Below are positions 33,375-40,992 of a stretch of DNA of 43,456 bases, one piece after another. Both the position numbers and the translations under genes were made by a program. The DNA is taken from the NCBI GenBank assembly GCA_023382535.1, contig JAHDWA010000073.1, forward strand, positions 1 to 43,456. Reading direction: 5' to 3'. This DNA comes from Anaerolineae bacterium. Lineage in GTDB: Bacteria > Chloroflexota > Anaerolineae > 4572-78 > J111. The notes under the pieces were generated by a model. The model was not told the DNA's origin, made no database searches, and saw nothing but the letters and a program-made list of their open reading frames with translations. How positions within the stretch are numbered: the stretch's first letter is position 1; each line of letters begins with the position of its first letter.

Positions 33375-34304
33375 ATGGCTACGCATCATTTAGACGATAC
33401 CCAACCCCATGCGTGTTGGGACAACTCTCTCCCACCGCGGGTGCGTATTCAACCCGGCGACACCGTCGTATTTGAGACGCTGGAGGCTTCGGCCAACCAG
33501 ATTACCCCCACCTCGGGTCACGATGCGGTCGCAAATCTGAGTTTTGATCCGATCCATCCCTTGACCGGCCCGGTCTACGTGGAAGGGGCAGCGCCGGGCG
33601 ACACGCTCGAAGTCGAAATTATCAGCATCCAGCATAAAGGCTGGGGTTGGAACGGAGTCATCCCCGGCTTTGGCTTGTTAGGTGAGGATTTTACCACCCC
33701 TTATTTGCATCATTATAAAATCGAGGGTGAGGTTTGTCACTTCAGCGACAAGATTCAGATTCCCTACGAGCCGCACTGTGGGGTGATGGGCGTAGGGCCA
33801 CGCGATGCGGGCCGGTTGACCACTATCCCTCCCCGTGAGAATGGGGGCAATATTGATATTCGCCACCTCAACCCCGGCGCGCGGGTCTTTTTTCCCGTAC
33901 TGGTTTCCGGCGCGCTCTTCTCCTGCGGCGACTGCCACTCGGCGATGGGCGATGGAGAGGTGAACGGCACCGGCATTGAAACGCCGATGACCGTCACGCT
34001 TAAATTTAACCTGCACAAAGGCAAGCCCATCCCGGAACTGCGCTTTATTACCCCGCCCGGTAAGAAACTCACTGTGGCCGATGAAGGCGGCTACTATGTG
34101 GCTACGGCGCACGGCCCCGACCTGTTCAAAAATGCCCAGCAGGCGGTCCGCTACATTATTGACTACCTGGAAGCCGAACACGGCCTGACTCGCGAGCAGG
34201 GATACTGCCTGTGCGGCGCGGCCGTAGATTTGAAAATCAGCGAAATTGTAGACGCGCCCAACTGGATTGTCTCGGCCTATCTGCCGTTGGGCATCTTTAA
34301 GTAG
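33375..34304 (+). CDS. Acetamidase/formamidase family protein
   Basis: A 309-residue FmdA/AmdA-type amidase expected to hydrolyse a short amide to ammonia and carboxylate. Typical segments are SANQITPTSGHDAV, GPVYVEGAAPGDTLEVEI, and the conserved GALFSCGDCHSAMGDGEV, which carries the Cys/His residues of the metal or active site. GGAGC precedes the ATG. It follows the peptide-type ABC importer on the same strand, separated by a repeat. Import of an amide-bearing solute followed by hydrolysis is a reasonable but unproven link. Confidence 0.9.
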   Translation: MATHHLDDTQPHACWDNSLPPRVRIQPGDTVVFETLEASANQITPTSGHDAVANLSFDPIHPLTGPVYVEGAAPGDTLEVEIISIQHKGWGWNGVIPGFGLLGEDFTTPYLHHYKIEGEVCHFSDKIQIPYEPHCGVMGVGPRDAGRLTTIPPRENGGNIDIRHLNPGARVFFPVLVSGALFSCGDCHSAMGDGEVNGTGIETPMTVTLKFNLHKGKPIPELRFITPPGKKLTVADEGGYYVATAHGPDLFKNAQQAVRYIIDYLEAEHGLTREQGYCLCGAAVDLKISEIVDAPNWIVSAYLPLGIFK

Positions 34305-34317
34305 CCAGCGGTAACTT

Positions 34318-34358
34318 AAAAGTGGGGGCCAAAATGTACTGTGGACTCCCACTTTATT
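34318..34358 (+). terminator. Possible terminator after the amidase gene
   Basis: AAAGTGGG and CCCACTTT (34348-34355) flank a loop of about 21 bases and are followed by an AT-rich tail. The long loop makes it weak. Confidence 0.4.
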
Positions 34359-34382
34359 ATTAGACACTATCGGGGGAAAACC

Positions 34383-34467
34383 AGGTGACAGGCACTTTTA
34401 AACACCAAATAAGGGCAGGTTTTGTTCAAATAAGCCCAATGAGTCGTTCGATAAGTGCCTGTCACCT
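34383..34467 (+). repeat. REP-like element, copy 1 (GTGACAGGCAC palindrome)
   Basis: AGGTGACAGGCACTT (34383-34397) and its exact reverse complement (34453-34467) enclose 55 bases. The same 15-base arms occur at 38060-38109. When that copy is read on the minus strand the flanks also agree (AAAACC before; CACTTTTAAA inside; GATAAGTG near the end). The 3' arm ends two bases before the DinB-like gene's stop codon. Confidence 0.9.
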
Positions 34468-34468
34468 T

Positions 34469-34948
34469 TTATTGGCTAAGCCGGTCACGAAAGGCGGCGA
34501 TTTGGGCGCTGTGTTCCCGTTTGTGCCCATAGTAAGTATAAACGATAAAATCGTCCAGATCATACTCTGAGCCGTACCAGGGCAGCGTACCGTTTTGGCG
34601 GTAGGTTTCGGCGGGGATGCGGGCAGCCAGGGCCATTGCTTGGGCGTGGGCCTCGTTTAATTCAGCCAGCACGTTGGCCATTGTCTTATCCCGGCGGAGG
34701 GCCACCTCCTTGTCGTTGAACTGCTGCAAACCTGCCGCCATTTTTTCCAGATAGGGGGTCGGGCCGCCCTCTAAAAATCCCGACAGTACCTCGACCAGGG
34801 CGTGCTCATAAGAGGCCAGGTGAGCCAGGATCTCCTTGACCGACCAGACACCGCATGCTCCGGAAGTATTCAGCTCGCCTTCGGGAAAATCTTTCAGCGT
34901 ACCGAGTACCGTCAGTTGCCCGTATTTCAGAATATCAACTGTGTTCAT
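34469..34948 (-). CDS. DinB-like four-helix protein
   Basis: A 159-residue protein with the DinB/YfiT-like four-helix pattern. A His in ILAHLASYEHALVE near residue 42 and the C-terminal HKREHSAQIAAF supply the His residues that usually bind metal, and WSVKEILAHL is the characteristic start of helix 2. Some members are thiol-dependent enzymes, but no substrate can be named. It starts 14 bases inside the 3' end of the acyltransferase gene, with GAGGAAGAGGAG before its ATG, so the two are coupled. The downstream REP-like element follows directly. Confidence 0.75.
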   Translation of the reverse strand: MNTVDILKYGQLTVLGTLKDFPEGELNTSGACGVWSVKEILAHLASYEHALVEVLSGFLEGGPTPYLEKMAAGLQQFNDKEVALRRDKTMANVLAELNEAHAQAMALAARIPAETYRQNGTLPWYGSEYDLDDFIVYTYYGHKREHSAQIAAFRDRLSQ

Positions 34949-35663
34949 TAGCTCCTCTTCCTCTTGTGATAGGCTTCAGAAAGTTGCCGCTGCTTGGCTC
35001 ACCCGTTTCATAACTAACTTGATTCTCCAGCGCATGGCCCCAGCGTTTGTACAGCATTGGAACAGACTCAAGGACATCGAAGCGAATAGGATAGCGTCTC
35101 TGGCCCCAGTAGGGGCGAGCCTGTCCTAGCACAGTAATACGATAGCCAATGCTTTGGCACAAGCGAATCATAGCCGGGACGGCTGCACCGCAGAGATAAC
35201 GAAAACCGCGGCTTTGTATAGCAAACCATGTGTAACCTAACAGCCCGGCAAAGATTCGATGTTCATAATCACTATAGTCCCTGGCGATAATCACCCGCCC
35301 GCCATCAACCACCTGCCCTTGCGGCTCCACTCTCAGCCCAAATTCTACTTCGGTTGGTAGTAACTTCTCTGAGCTGGGAAAGACGAGCCGGGTGGTTGCG
35401 ACAAGATTATGCTCCTTCCAACCCAGTAGATGAACGGCTTCAGCATCGTAAACATCTTGTTCCAGTCCGCCTGGAAACTTCTCTGCACTGGCCCACCTCC
35501 GAGCGGTTACAACTTCGTATCTCAGGCGGTAGGCTGCCTCTCGTTCAGCGGATGATTGGGCAACGGTGAAGCGGACAGGCGTTGCCCAGGCAATGAACTT
35601 AGCCGCTAAGGTATCGGCAACGGCTTGGGCCAAGGGAACTCTATAATACTCCAGATCAGCCAT
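34935..35663 (-). CDS. Autoinducer-synthase/FeeM-like acyltransferase (GNAT fold)
   Basis: A 242-residue protein resembling N-acyl amino acid synthases and LuxI-type or PEP-CTERM-associated acyltransferases. EAAYRLRYEVVTARRW corresponds to the conserved N-terminal R-x-R-Y-E/Q-V segment. GLEQDVYDAEAVHLLGW has the D-x-Y/F-D core. NLVATTRLVFP is the beta-strand with the acyl-carrier contact Arg, and the acidic pair LPTEVEFGL follows. These are the positions conserved across this fold. The product would be an acylated amino acid or similar small molecule. No LuxR-type receptor or exosortase is nearby. The ATG at 35663 lacks a clear ribosome site. Confidence 0.7.
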   Translation of the reverse strand: MADLEYYRVPLAQAVADTLAAKFIAWATPVRFTVAQSSAEREAAYRLRYEVVTARRWASAEKFPGGLEQDVYDAEAVHLLGWKEHNLVATTRLVFPSSEKLLPTEVEFGLRVEPQGQVVDGGRVIIARDYSDYEHRIFAGLLGYTWFAIQSRGFRYLCGAAVPAMIRLCQSIGYRITVLGQARPYWGQRRYPIRFDVLESVPMLYKRWGHALENQVSYETGEPSSGNFLKPITRGRGANEHS

Positions 35664-35704
35664 AATCGTGTGATTTCATACCCCTGCCAGGCGGCCTGCC
35701 GATG

Positions 35705-36439
35705 TCAGGGAGAGTTGCGCTTTAATTGAGGTAAAAACGTGGACTGCCCGGTTGTAACGGCATTGCCGGCAAGCAAGACAAACGAGATAGGGGGACCAGG
35801 ATTGGTGCGGGTTCCGTTGCCTACTGTTGAGAAGCGGTAAAACAGATTGGATTGTCCAAACTGGTAACTCTGACCGCCTAAGGTAAAGGGAGCAGCGCTG
35901 AGTTGGGCAACCTCACCCACTCCCGTGGCCAAACCCTTGTTGCTTGATTGGACCAGCAGAATATCCTGATACCGCATCGAGGCGGTGGCAATGGGAGTAC
36001 CACTGGCAAAAGACGCCGGGTTGTTAAAGTCTCGATTGGGGGGTGATTGGGTAAAGTAAAAATTGATGGTCCCCTGTGAGTTGATGACAAAAACATCGGA
36101 TAATATAGCTCGCGAAGTTAACGTCGCAGTGGCCACATAGGTAAAGCGAGCGGTATCCTCTGAGGCAGCGGCCGGGTTGGTATAGATCTGGTCATTACTT
36201 AAGTTTTTAATAGAGGTCAGATAGCCATAACCGGTGAAGTCAAACCCATTCTGGTCAATCCGGCCAATGAATTCGAAAGCGTTCTGTCCGATTGGCGCCA
36301 CACCCACTTGCTGAGATGCCGCTTGAGCGGACATAAGCTGCCAGCCTGCTATTAGTAGCAGTGCTGTAGCTAATAATACCCCTGCAATCAGGCTAAAGTA
36401 GCGGTTTGTTAACTTAGGAATTACATTGACGCCCATCAT
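35705..36439 (-). CDS. Exported protein of unknown function
   Basis: A 244-residue protein with an N-terminal signal peptide: a basic start, a hydrophobic core YFSLIAGVLLATALLLIAGW, and an Ala-rich site around QAAS. The mature part is Asn, Thr, Ser and Gly rich and predicted to be mainly beta, with YGYLTSIKNLSNDQIY and FTYVATATLTSRAIL. There is no Cys pair, metal motif or anchoring signal, so it is probably released or periplasm-equivalent. I do not recognise a family. AGGGGGA precedes the ATG at 36439. It lies 41 bases upstream of the acyltransferase on the same strand and is probably the first gene of that operon. Confidence 0.75.
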   Translation of the reverse strand: MMGVNVIPKLTNRYFSLIAGVLLATALLLIAGWQLMSAQAASQQVGVAPIGQNAFEFIGRIDQNGFDFTGYGYLTSIKNLSNDQIYTNPAAASEDTARFTYVATATLTSRAILSDVFVINSQGTINFYFTQSPPNRDFNNPASFASGTPIATASMRYQDILLVQSSNKGLATGVGEVAQLSAAPFTLGGQSYQFGQSNLFYRFSTVGNGTRTNPGPPISFVLLAGNAVTTGQSTFLPQLKRNSP

Positions 36440-36994
36440 TTTTTCCCCCTTCGGTAGATGTGAATTTTTAGATATTCACTCGACCCTTACGGGCCGATAT
36501 ATCCTGGCCTTTGGCTTTCCATAAGCAGTGTCTTATCGAAAGCACACAGTAGATGATACTCTGATAAAAGGCGGGGGGCAATGGTTCTGACGCTCAAGGG
36601 AGACGGCGAAAATAACCCGCTATGGAGATCTGGGATGGGATTGAAGATGACAGCCAGCGCTTTAGCCGCGCTGGCTGTAAGAAAGAATGCTCAGTCTGGG
36701 AAGAGAGATTGTGCTGCTGGCGCCGCAACGGGACGATTGTGGATAGTAATAACGATACACCAGCATGATGAACTGAAGAACCACGGTGGTGTGGTCCGCT
36801 ATGGCAGCAATCATCAGTACCCCCTCGCGACATTGTAGCACGCTCCGGCCAGATCGTCACATTTTACACCCTAATTTTGGGTCAGCCTGGTCCCCGCTGA
36901 CGGGCTAAAAGCTGGTGTTTTATGTAACGGCTTTAGCCGCCTAGACCCCTGCAGGGGTTACTACGTACTCTGGAGCTACTTACGCTGCCGCGTA
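36440..36994. other. 555-base gap with palindromes, no supported gene
   Basis: No credible gene: the short open frames here overlap on opposite strands and lack ribosome sites. Two palindromes stand out: AGCCAGCGC-TTTAGCC-GCGCTGGCT near 36651-36675 and ACCCCTGCAGGGGT near 36946-36959. The string GCTTTAGCCG or close variants recur, suggesting dispersed repeats. The promoter of the exported-protein gene should lie near 36440-36560 but I cannot pinpoint it. Confidence 0.55.
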
Positions 36995-38017
36995 CTAGTT
37001 TTTAATCTCGCGCCCGGCGTATTGGCGCTGGTAATATTCCTGATAATGGTTGCCGCTTTTGATCTTGCGCCACCACCATTCGTTGTCTACATACCACCTG
37101 ACCGTAGCCGCGATAGCCTGCTCAAAGCTGTGGGCGCTGCGCCAGCCCAAGTTCTGGATTTTGCTGCAATCGAGAGCATAGCGCCGGTCGTGGCCGGGGC
37201 GGTCGGTGATGGGTTGGATCAGGCTTTCGGGCTTGTCGAGCAGTTTGAGGATCAGGCGGGCCATCTCGATATTGGTGGTTTCGACGCCGGTGCCGAGGTT
37301 GTAAATTTCGCCGATCTGGCCCTGGCGCAGCACTACATCAATGCCTTCGCAGTGATCCTGCACGTACTGGTAATCGCGCATTTGCAGGCCGTCGCCGTAG
37401 AGCGGCAGGGGTTTATTATCAATGGCGTTGGTAATAAAGAGGGGGACGGCCTTCTCCGGGTACTGGTAGGGGCCGATGTTATTGCTGCCGCGGGTGATGG
37501 TGACGGGCAGATTGAAGCTGGTAAAGTAGGCCAGGCACATCAAATCGCCGCCGGCTTTGGCCGCCGAATAGGGGCTGCGCGTGTGCAGCTTGTCGCTTTC
37601 TTTGGAGCGGCCTTCCAGCACCGCGCCGTAGACTTCGTCGGTGCTGATCTGGTGATAGCGTTCGATCTGATACTTCTTGGCTGCCTCCAAAAGGATATAA
37701 GTGCCGTACACGTCGGTTTGAATAAAGCCACCCGGCTCCATCAACGAGCGGTCCACGTGGGTTTCGGCGGCAAAGTTGACGATGGTGTCAATATTGTAGC
37801 GCTCCATGACTTCGTCAACTTCGTGGGGGTGGCAAATATCGCCCTGGTAAAAGTGATAACGCGGATTTTCTTCCACCGAGATCAGATTGTCCAGATTGCC
37901 AGCATAAGTAAGCTTGTCGAAGACGACGATGTTGACGTCATCGTATTTGTTGAGCATCAACTGGACAAAGTTCGAGCCGATAAAACCGGCCCCGCCGGTG
38001 ACCAAGATATTTTTCAT
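36995..38017 (-). CDS. rfbB: dTDP-glucose 4,6-dehydratase
   Basis: An extended SDR enzyme converting dTDP-glucose to dTDP-4-keto-6-deoxyglucose for rhamnose and other deoxysugars. The NAD-binding VTGGAGFIGSNF starts the protein, NFAAETHVDRS and ISTDEVYG carry the family-specific active site (Thr-Asp-Glu), and YSAAK is the catalytic Tyr-Lys. RGSNNIGPYQYPEK and PHGRDxRYA-like PGHDRRYALD complete it. At 340 residues the length is normal. GGAGG precedes the ATG by eight bases. The rfbA, rfbC and rfbD genes are not in the window. Confidence 0.96.
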   Translation of the reverse strand: MKNILVTGGAGFIGSNFVQLMLNKYDDVNIVVFDKLTYAGNLDNLISVEENPRYHFYQGDICHPHEVDEVMERYNIDTIVNFAAETHVDRSLMEPGGFIQTDVYGTYILLEAAKKYQIERYHQISTDEVYGAVLEGRSKESDKLHTRSPYSAAKAGGDLMCLAYFTSFNLPVTITRGSNNIGPYQYPEKAVPLFITNAIDNKPLPLYGDGLQMRDYQYVQDHCEGIDVVLRQGQIGEIYNLGTGVETTNIEMARLILKLLDKPESLIQPITDRPGHDRRYALDCSKIQNLGWRSAHSFEQAIAATVRWYVDNEWWWRKIKSGNHYQEYYQRQYAGREIKN

Positions 38018-38059
38018 TACAATTGCCTCCAGAGTGGAAATTATTAATTGGCAGGATAA

Positions 38060-38109
38060 AGGTGACAGGCACTTATCAGACTAAGTGTTTTTAAAAGTGC
38101 CTGTCACCT
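38060..38109 (-). repeat. REP-like element, copy 2, opposite orientation
   Basis: AGGTGACAGGCACTT (38060-38074) and its exact reverse complement (38095-38109) with a 20-base interior. On the minus strand the outer flank AAAACC and inner CACTTTTAAA match copy 1 at 34383. It lies between rfbB and the downstream MFS gene. Confidence 0.9.
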
Positions 38110-38186
38110 GGTTTTATTTTACACATCCATTTTAGTAGGGAAAAGTATGAAGTCAGTGTGAAAAAAGTTAGAAGTTGGTTGGAAAA

Positions 38187-39386
38187 CTAGCCGGTGACAT
38201 CCGATTGAACGACGCGAACAGATCGCCGCTGTAAGGCGGCATAGGCCAAAATACAGGCCAGGCCCAGCAGTGGAGGAAAAACTAACAGTTGCAGGCCGGC
38301 GGCTAAAGAGGAATTGTCGGCTACAAAGCCGGTAAACGAAGCGCCCAGGCCGCCCGGCGCCCAGCCCACGCCCATAACCAGGGCTGAGGCAAAACCAACC
38401 CCGTAAGGCCAGGTTTCCTGGGCCATAATAACGGCGACCGGAAAGGTCAGGCCGATGAGTGCCCCTACCAACCCGACCAGCAAAAGCTGCCAGGGACCGC
38501 TGGCGTGCAGAAAAAGCCACAACGCCGGCCCGATTAAAACCATACTTATCACAAATACCTGCCAGCCTCCAATCCGGTCAGACAGACTGCCGCCGGTCAG
38601 GCTGCCGACGCCGGTAGCCACGGCAAAAACAGCCAACATTTGTCCTCCCAGAGTCAGCGAGCCGCTCTGGCTCTGAATCCATTCCGGCAAGTAAGTCACA
38701 AAGCCTACCTGCACCCACGAGCGGCACATGACTGCTACAACCAGCAAGATCAGGCCCCGCCTGGTTCCGCCGTCCATCGCCGCCAGCGCAGGACGGTGGG
38801 GCGAATGGTGCGGGAGCCGGCCGGACTCAATTTGAGCCTCTCGACCCAGTTGCCAGTGCAGTATCAGGCCGACCAGCAGCGCGATAGGAATCAGGATAGT
38901 GGTTCCCGGCAGGCCCAGCCAGGCGATGCCCGCCGCCACCAGCAGCGGACTCAGGGCTGAGCCAAAGTTGCCGCCTACGGCAAAAATAGATTGGGATTTC
39001 CCGCGATTCTTGCCGGTGTTGGCTGAAGCCAGGGTCGCCCCGGCCGGGTGAAATGCCGCCGAGCCGAGAACGCCCAGCCCAACCAGCCCGATCAGTGAGA
39101 GATAGTTCCAGGTAAAGCCAACCAACCCCAACAGCGTTCCCATCCAGATAATGCTCAAAACGGTTATCCGCCGCGCTCCCCACTGGTCGCTCAAATGGCC
39201 GAAGACGGGCTGCAGCAGGGCCTCGCTCAAACCGGCGACGAGGGCGATTACTCCAATCTGGCTGTAGGTCAGGCCCAGAGTGGTAATGAGAATAGGATAA
39301 AGCACCGGCAAAAAATTGCCGCACAATTCAATGGTGAAATGGGCCAGAGCCACCAGAAACACGGCCCGAGTGAAAAAAGAAGTCAT
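38187..39386 (-). CDS. MFS transporter
   Basis: A 399-residue 12-TM carrier. The ATG at 39386 has AGAGGA before it and gives MTSFFTRAVFLVALAHFTIE as the first segment. A much longer in-frame reading begins inside the upstream selenoprotein gene and would cross a terminator, so it is rejected. The MFS loop motif GHLSDQWGARR follows segment 2, and GGSLSDRIGGWQ marks the second half. The overall pattern resembles fosmidomycin-resistance-like and related efflux carriers, but substrate is uncertain. It lies 23 bases downstream of the terminator after the selenoprotein gene, so a promoter must be close or read-through must occur. Confidence 0.9.
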   Translation of the reverse strand: MTSFFTRAVFLVALAHFTIELCGNFLPVLYPILITTLGLTYSQIGVIALVAGLSEALLQPVFGHLSDQWGARRITVLSIIWMGTLLGLVGFTWNYLSLIGLVGLGVLGSAAFHPAGATLASANTGKNRGKSQSIFAVGGNFGSALSPLLVAAGIAWLGLPGTTILIPIALLVGLILHWQLGREAQIESGRLPHHSPHRPALAAMDGGTRRGLILLVVAVMCRSWVQVGFVTYLPEWIQSQSGSLTLGGQMLAVFAVATGVGSLTGGSLSDRIGGWQVFVISMVLIGPALWLFLHASGPWQLLLVGLVGALIGLTFPVAVIMAQETWPYGVGFASALVMGVGWAPGGLGASFTGFVADNSSLAAGLQLLVFPPLLGLACILAYAALQRRSVRVVQSDVTG

Positions 39387-39408
39387 ATCGAGGGTCCTCT
39401 TAAGTATA

Positions 39409-39436
39409 GAAAAACGCCCCGGTTGGGGGGCGTTTT
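39409..39436 (-). terminator. Terminator of the selenoprotein transcript
   Basis: AAAACGCCCC (39411-39420) and GGGGG-CGTTTT (39426-39436) pair around GGTTG. On the minus strand the hairpin ends in TTTTT. It lies 30 bases after the cyclophilin stop codon. Confidence 0.85.
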
Positions 39437-39465
39437 CTTTTGCTGTGCGCTGTTTGACTGCCCGC

Positions 39466-40881
39466 CTAACTCTTCTCCTCAACGGTGATGTCCGTAATTT
39501 TGTCGCCAGGAGGAGCATCGGGCGTGGTTTGCGGGTCGCGCGGAGTAATTGCCTCAACCACGTCCATGCCCTCGATGACACGGCCAATGATGGTAAAGCC
39601 CGAGTTCAACTGCGGAACGGCATCGTAGGTAATGAAGAACTGGCTGCCATTGGTGTTGGGGCCGCTGTTGGCCAGCGAGACGACGCCCGGCCCGTCAAAC
39701 GTACGGGAGGAAGCGATTTCGTCGTTGCAGCGGTAGCCGGGGAAGCCGATGCCGAGACCGGTCGGGTCGCCGCCCTGGGCCACAAAGCCCGGCAGGACGC
39801 GATGGAAGGTGACGCCTTTGTACCAGCCTTTTTCGGCCAAAAAGGCGAAGCTGTTGGCATTCACCGGAGCGGTGTCCGTGTAAAGTTCAATGACAATGTC
39901 ACCTTTTTCGGTTTCGATGGTAGCCGTGTACTGTTTTTCGGGATCAAGGACCTGCTCCGGCTGGCTGTACCAATTCTCACGCAGTTGCATGAGCTTGATA
40001 AAAGCATCCAGCCCTTCGTAGGATAGGCCAAAATTCTGGGCTGGATAATCTACCCCGTTGACGACAAAGCTGGGCGTGCTGGTTAACCGGGCATTAACCG
40101 CAGCATCGTAATCGGCCTGAATTTTGTCGGCGTAGGTATGTTTTTCCAGGTCGGATTGGAACTGGTCCATATCAGCCACCCCGGCTTCTTCGGCGTAGCC
40201 AACGAGCACCTCTATCATCTCGGCTTCGGGCCTGGAACTCCATTGATCCTGGCGCTCAAACAAAAGATCGTGCATTTCCCAGAATTTACCCTGGGCGCCC
40301 GCGGCTTCGGCGGCTTCGGCGGTAATCATAGCCTTATCGTGAATGGTCAATAAGGGAAAATGGCGAAAAACCAGGCGCAGGTCATCGCCGTAATCTTCTT
40401 TGAGTTTCTCCGCCACGGGAGAAATACTGGCGCAGCCCGGTCATTGAAAGTCGCCGTATTCAATCAGGGTAACTGGCGCGTTAGCCGGGCCTTTCGACCA
40501 ATCCTGATCGGATACGGGGGCAATCAGGCTGTTATCGGGAATTTCGACCGCCTGGCAGATTGCGTCTGAAGTTGCTGCCGGGGCGGATGTGTCGGTGGGC
40601 GTAGCCACCTCTGAGGTAGCGGCTACTTCAGTGGCTGCCTCCGTGGCTGTTGGCTGTTGTGCTTCTGATTGAGATGTGGGCGAGGTAACTGCTGCTTCTT
40701 CGGTTTGAGTGGGTCCGCACGATACGTCGGTACCACAGCTAGCATCCCCGCCCGTGGTGGCCACTGCTTCAGGTTGGGTTGGAGCGGGCTGGGCCGCACC
40801 GCCGCAGGCAGCCAAAAGCAGCAAGCTCAGCAGGAGCAGACTCATCAGCCAGGCTACCTGTGGCTGAAATTGTTTTAGCAT
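39466..40881 (-). CDS. Probable selenoprotein: lipoprotein, UxxC DsbA-like and cyclophilin domains
   Basis: Read through a TGA at 40443-40441, this is one 471-residue extracytoplasmic protein. It has a lipoprotein signal with LLLAAC (Cys26), then a Thr/Ala/Glu linker with two Cys (SCGTDVSCG), then a DsbA/thioredoxin-4 domain (about 130-310) and a cyclophilin-type prolyl isomerase (about 317-465: FHRVLPGFVAQGGDPTG, SQFFITYD). The TGA is residue 147 in LIEYGDFQ-U-PGCA, exactly where relatives have the first Cys of CxxC. The frame is continuous and the domain is intact on both sides, so two separate genes are not sensible. The Cys-to-Sec change would leave a UxxC redox site. AAGGAAGAG precedes the ATG. 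A simple TGC-to-TGA mutation is the alternative. Confidence 0.82.
40405..40443 (-). promoter_or_regulatory. UGA codon with a SECIS-like hairpin
   Basis: After the UGA (40443-40441), 16 bases lead to the stem UUUCUCC (40424-40418), the six-base loop CGUGGC (40417-40412) and GGAGAAA (40411-40405). The stem is perfect. The apical loop begins 23 bases after the UGA with a G among its first two bases. Both properties agree with the bacterial SECIS pattern recognised by SelB. The fold is inferred by eye. An alternative CGCCA/UGGCG stem competes with it. Confidence 0.55.
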
Positions 40882-40927
40882 GGTTCTCTTCCTTTTTCGT
40901 AATGACTAGAATGGAATAATGACGGAT

Positions 40928-40936
40928 ATTCTACCA
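40928..40936 (-). promoter_or_regulatory. Extended -10 promoter of the selenoprotein gene
   Basis: On the minus strand TG-G-TAGAAT lies 47 bases before the ATG. The -35 position reads TTCGCC, a weak match. Confidence 0.5.
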
Positions 40937-40992
40937 TGAATCCGGGGAATGGCGAAGTGGGAGTGGCTCGACCTTTGAACGGAGAGCGGCCG

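Noticed and set aside
36581..36860. Short opposing frames in the gap before rfbB
   Set aside because: They overlap each other on opposite strands, lack ribosome sites and are interrupted by palindromes.
37022..38047. Long open frame on the plus strand opposite rfbB
   Set aside because: It is the mirror of a well-identified dehydratase, has no family likeness, and comes from codon bias in GC-rich DNA.
38187..39587. Longer MFS start at 39587
   Set aside because: The extra 67 basic residues overlap the selenoprotein gene and cross its terminator. The ATG at 39386 has a good ribosome site.
39316..40026. 236-residue frame on the plus strand across the cyclophilin region
   Set aside because: It overlaps a clear gene on the other strand, crosses a terminator, and has no recognisable domain or ribosome site.
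40441..40881. Treating 39466-40416 and 40441-40881 as two separate genes
   Set aside because: They are in the same frame, the split passes through an active-site motif, and the second fragment would begin mid-domain with no ribosome site of its own.
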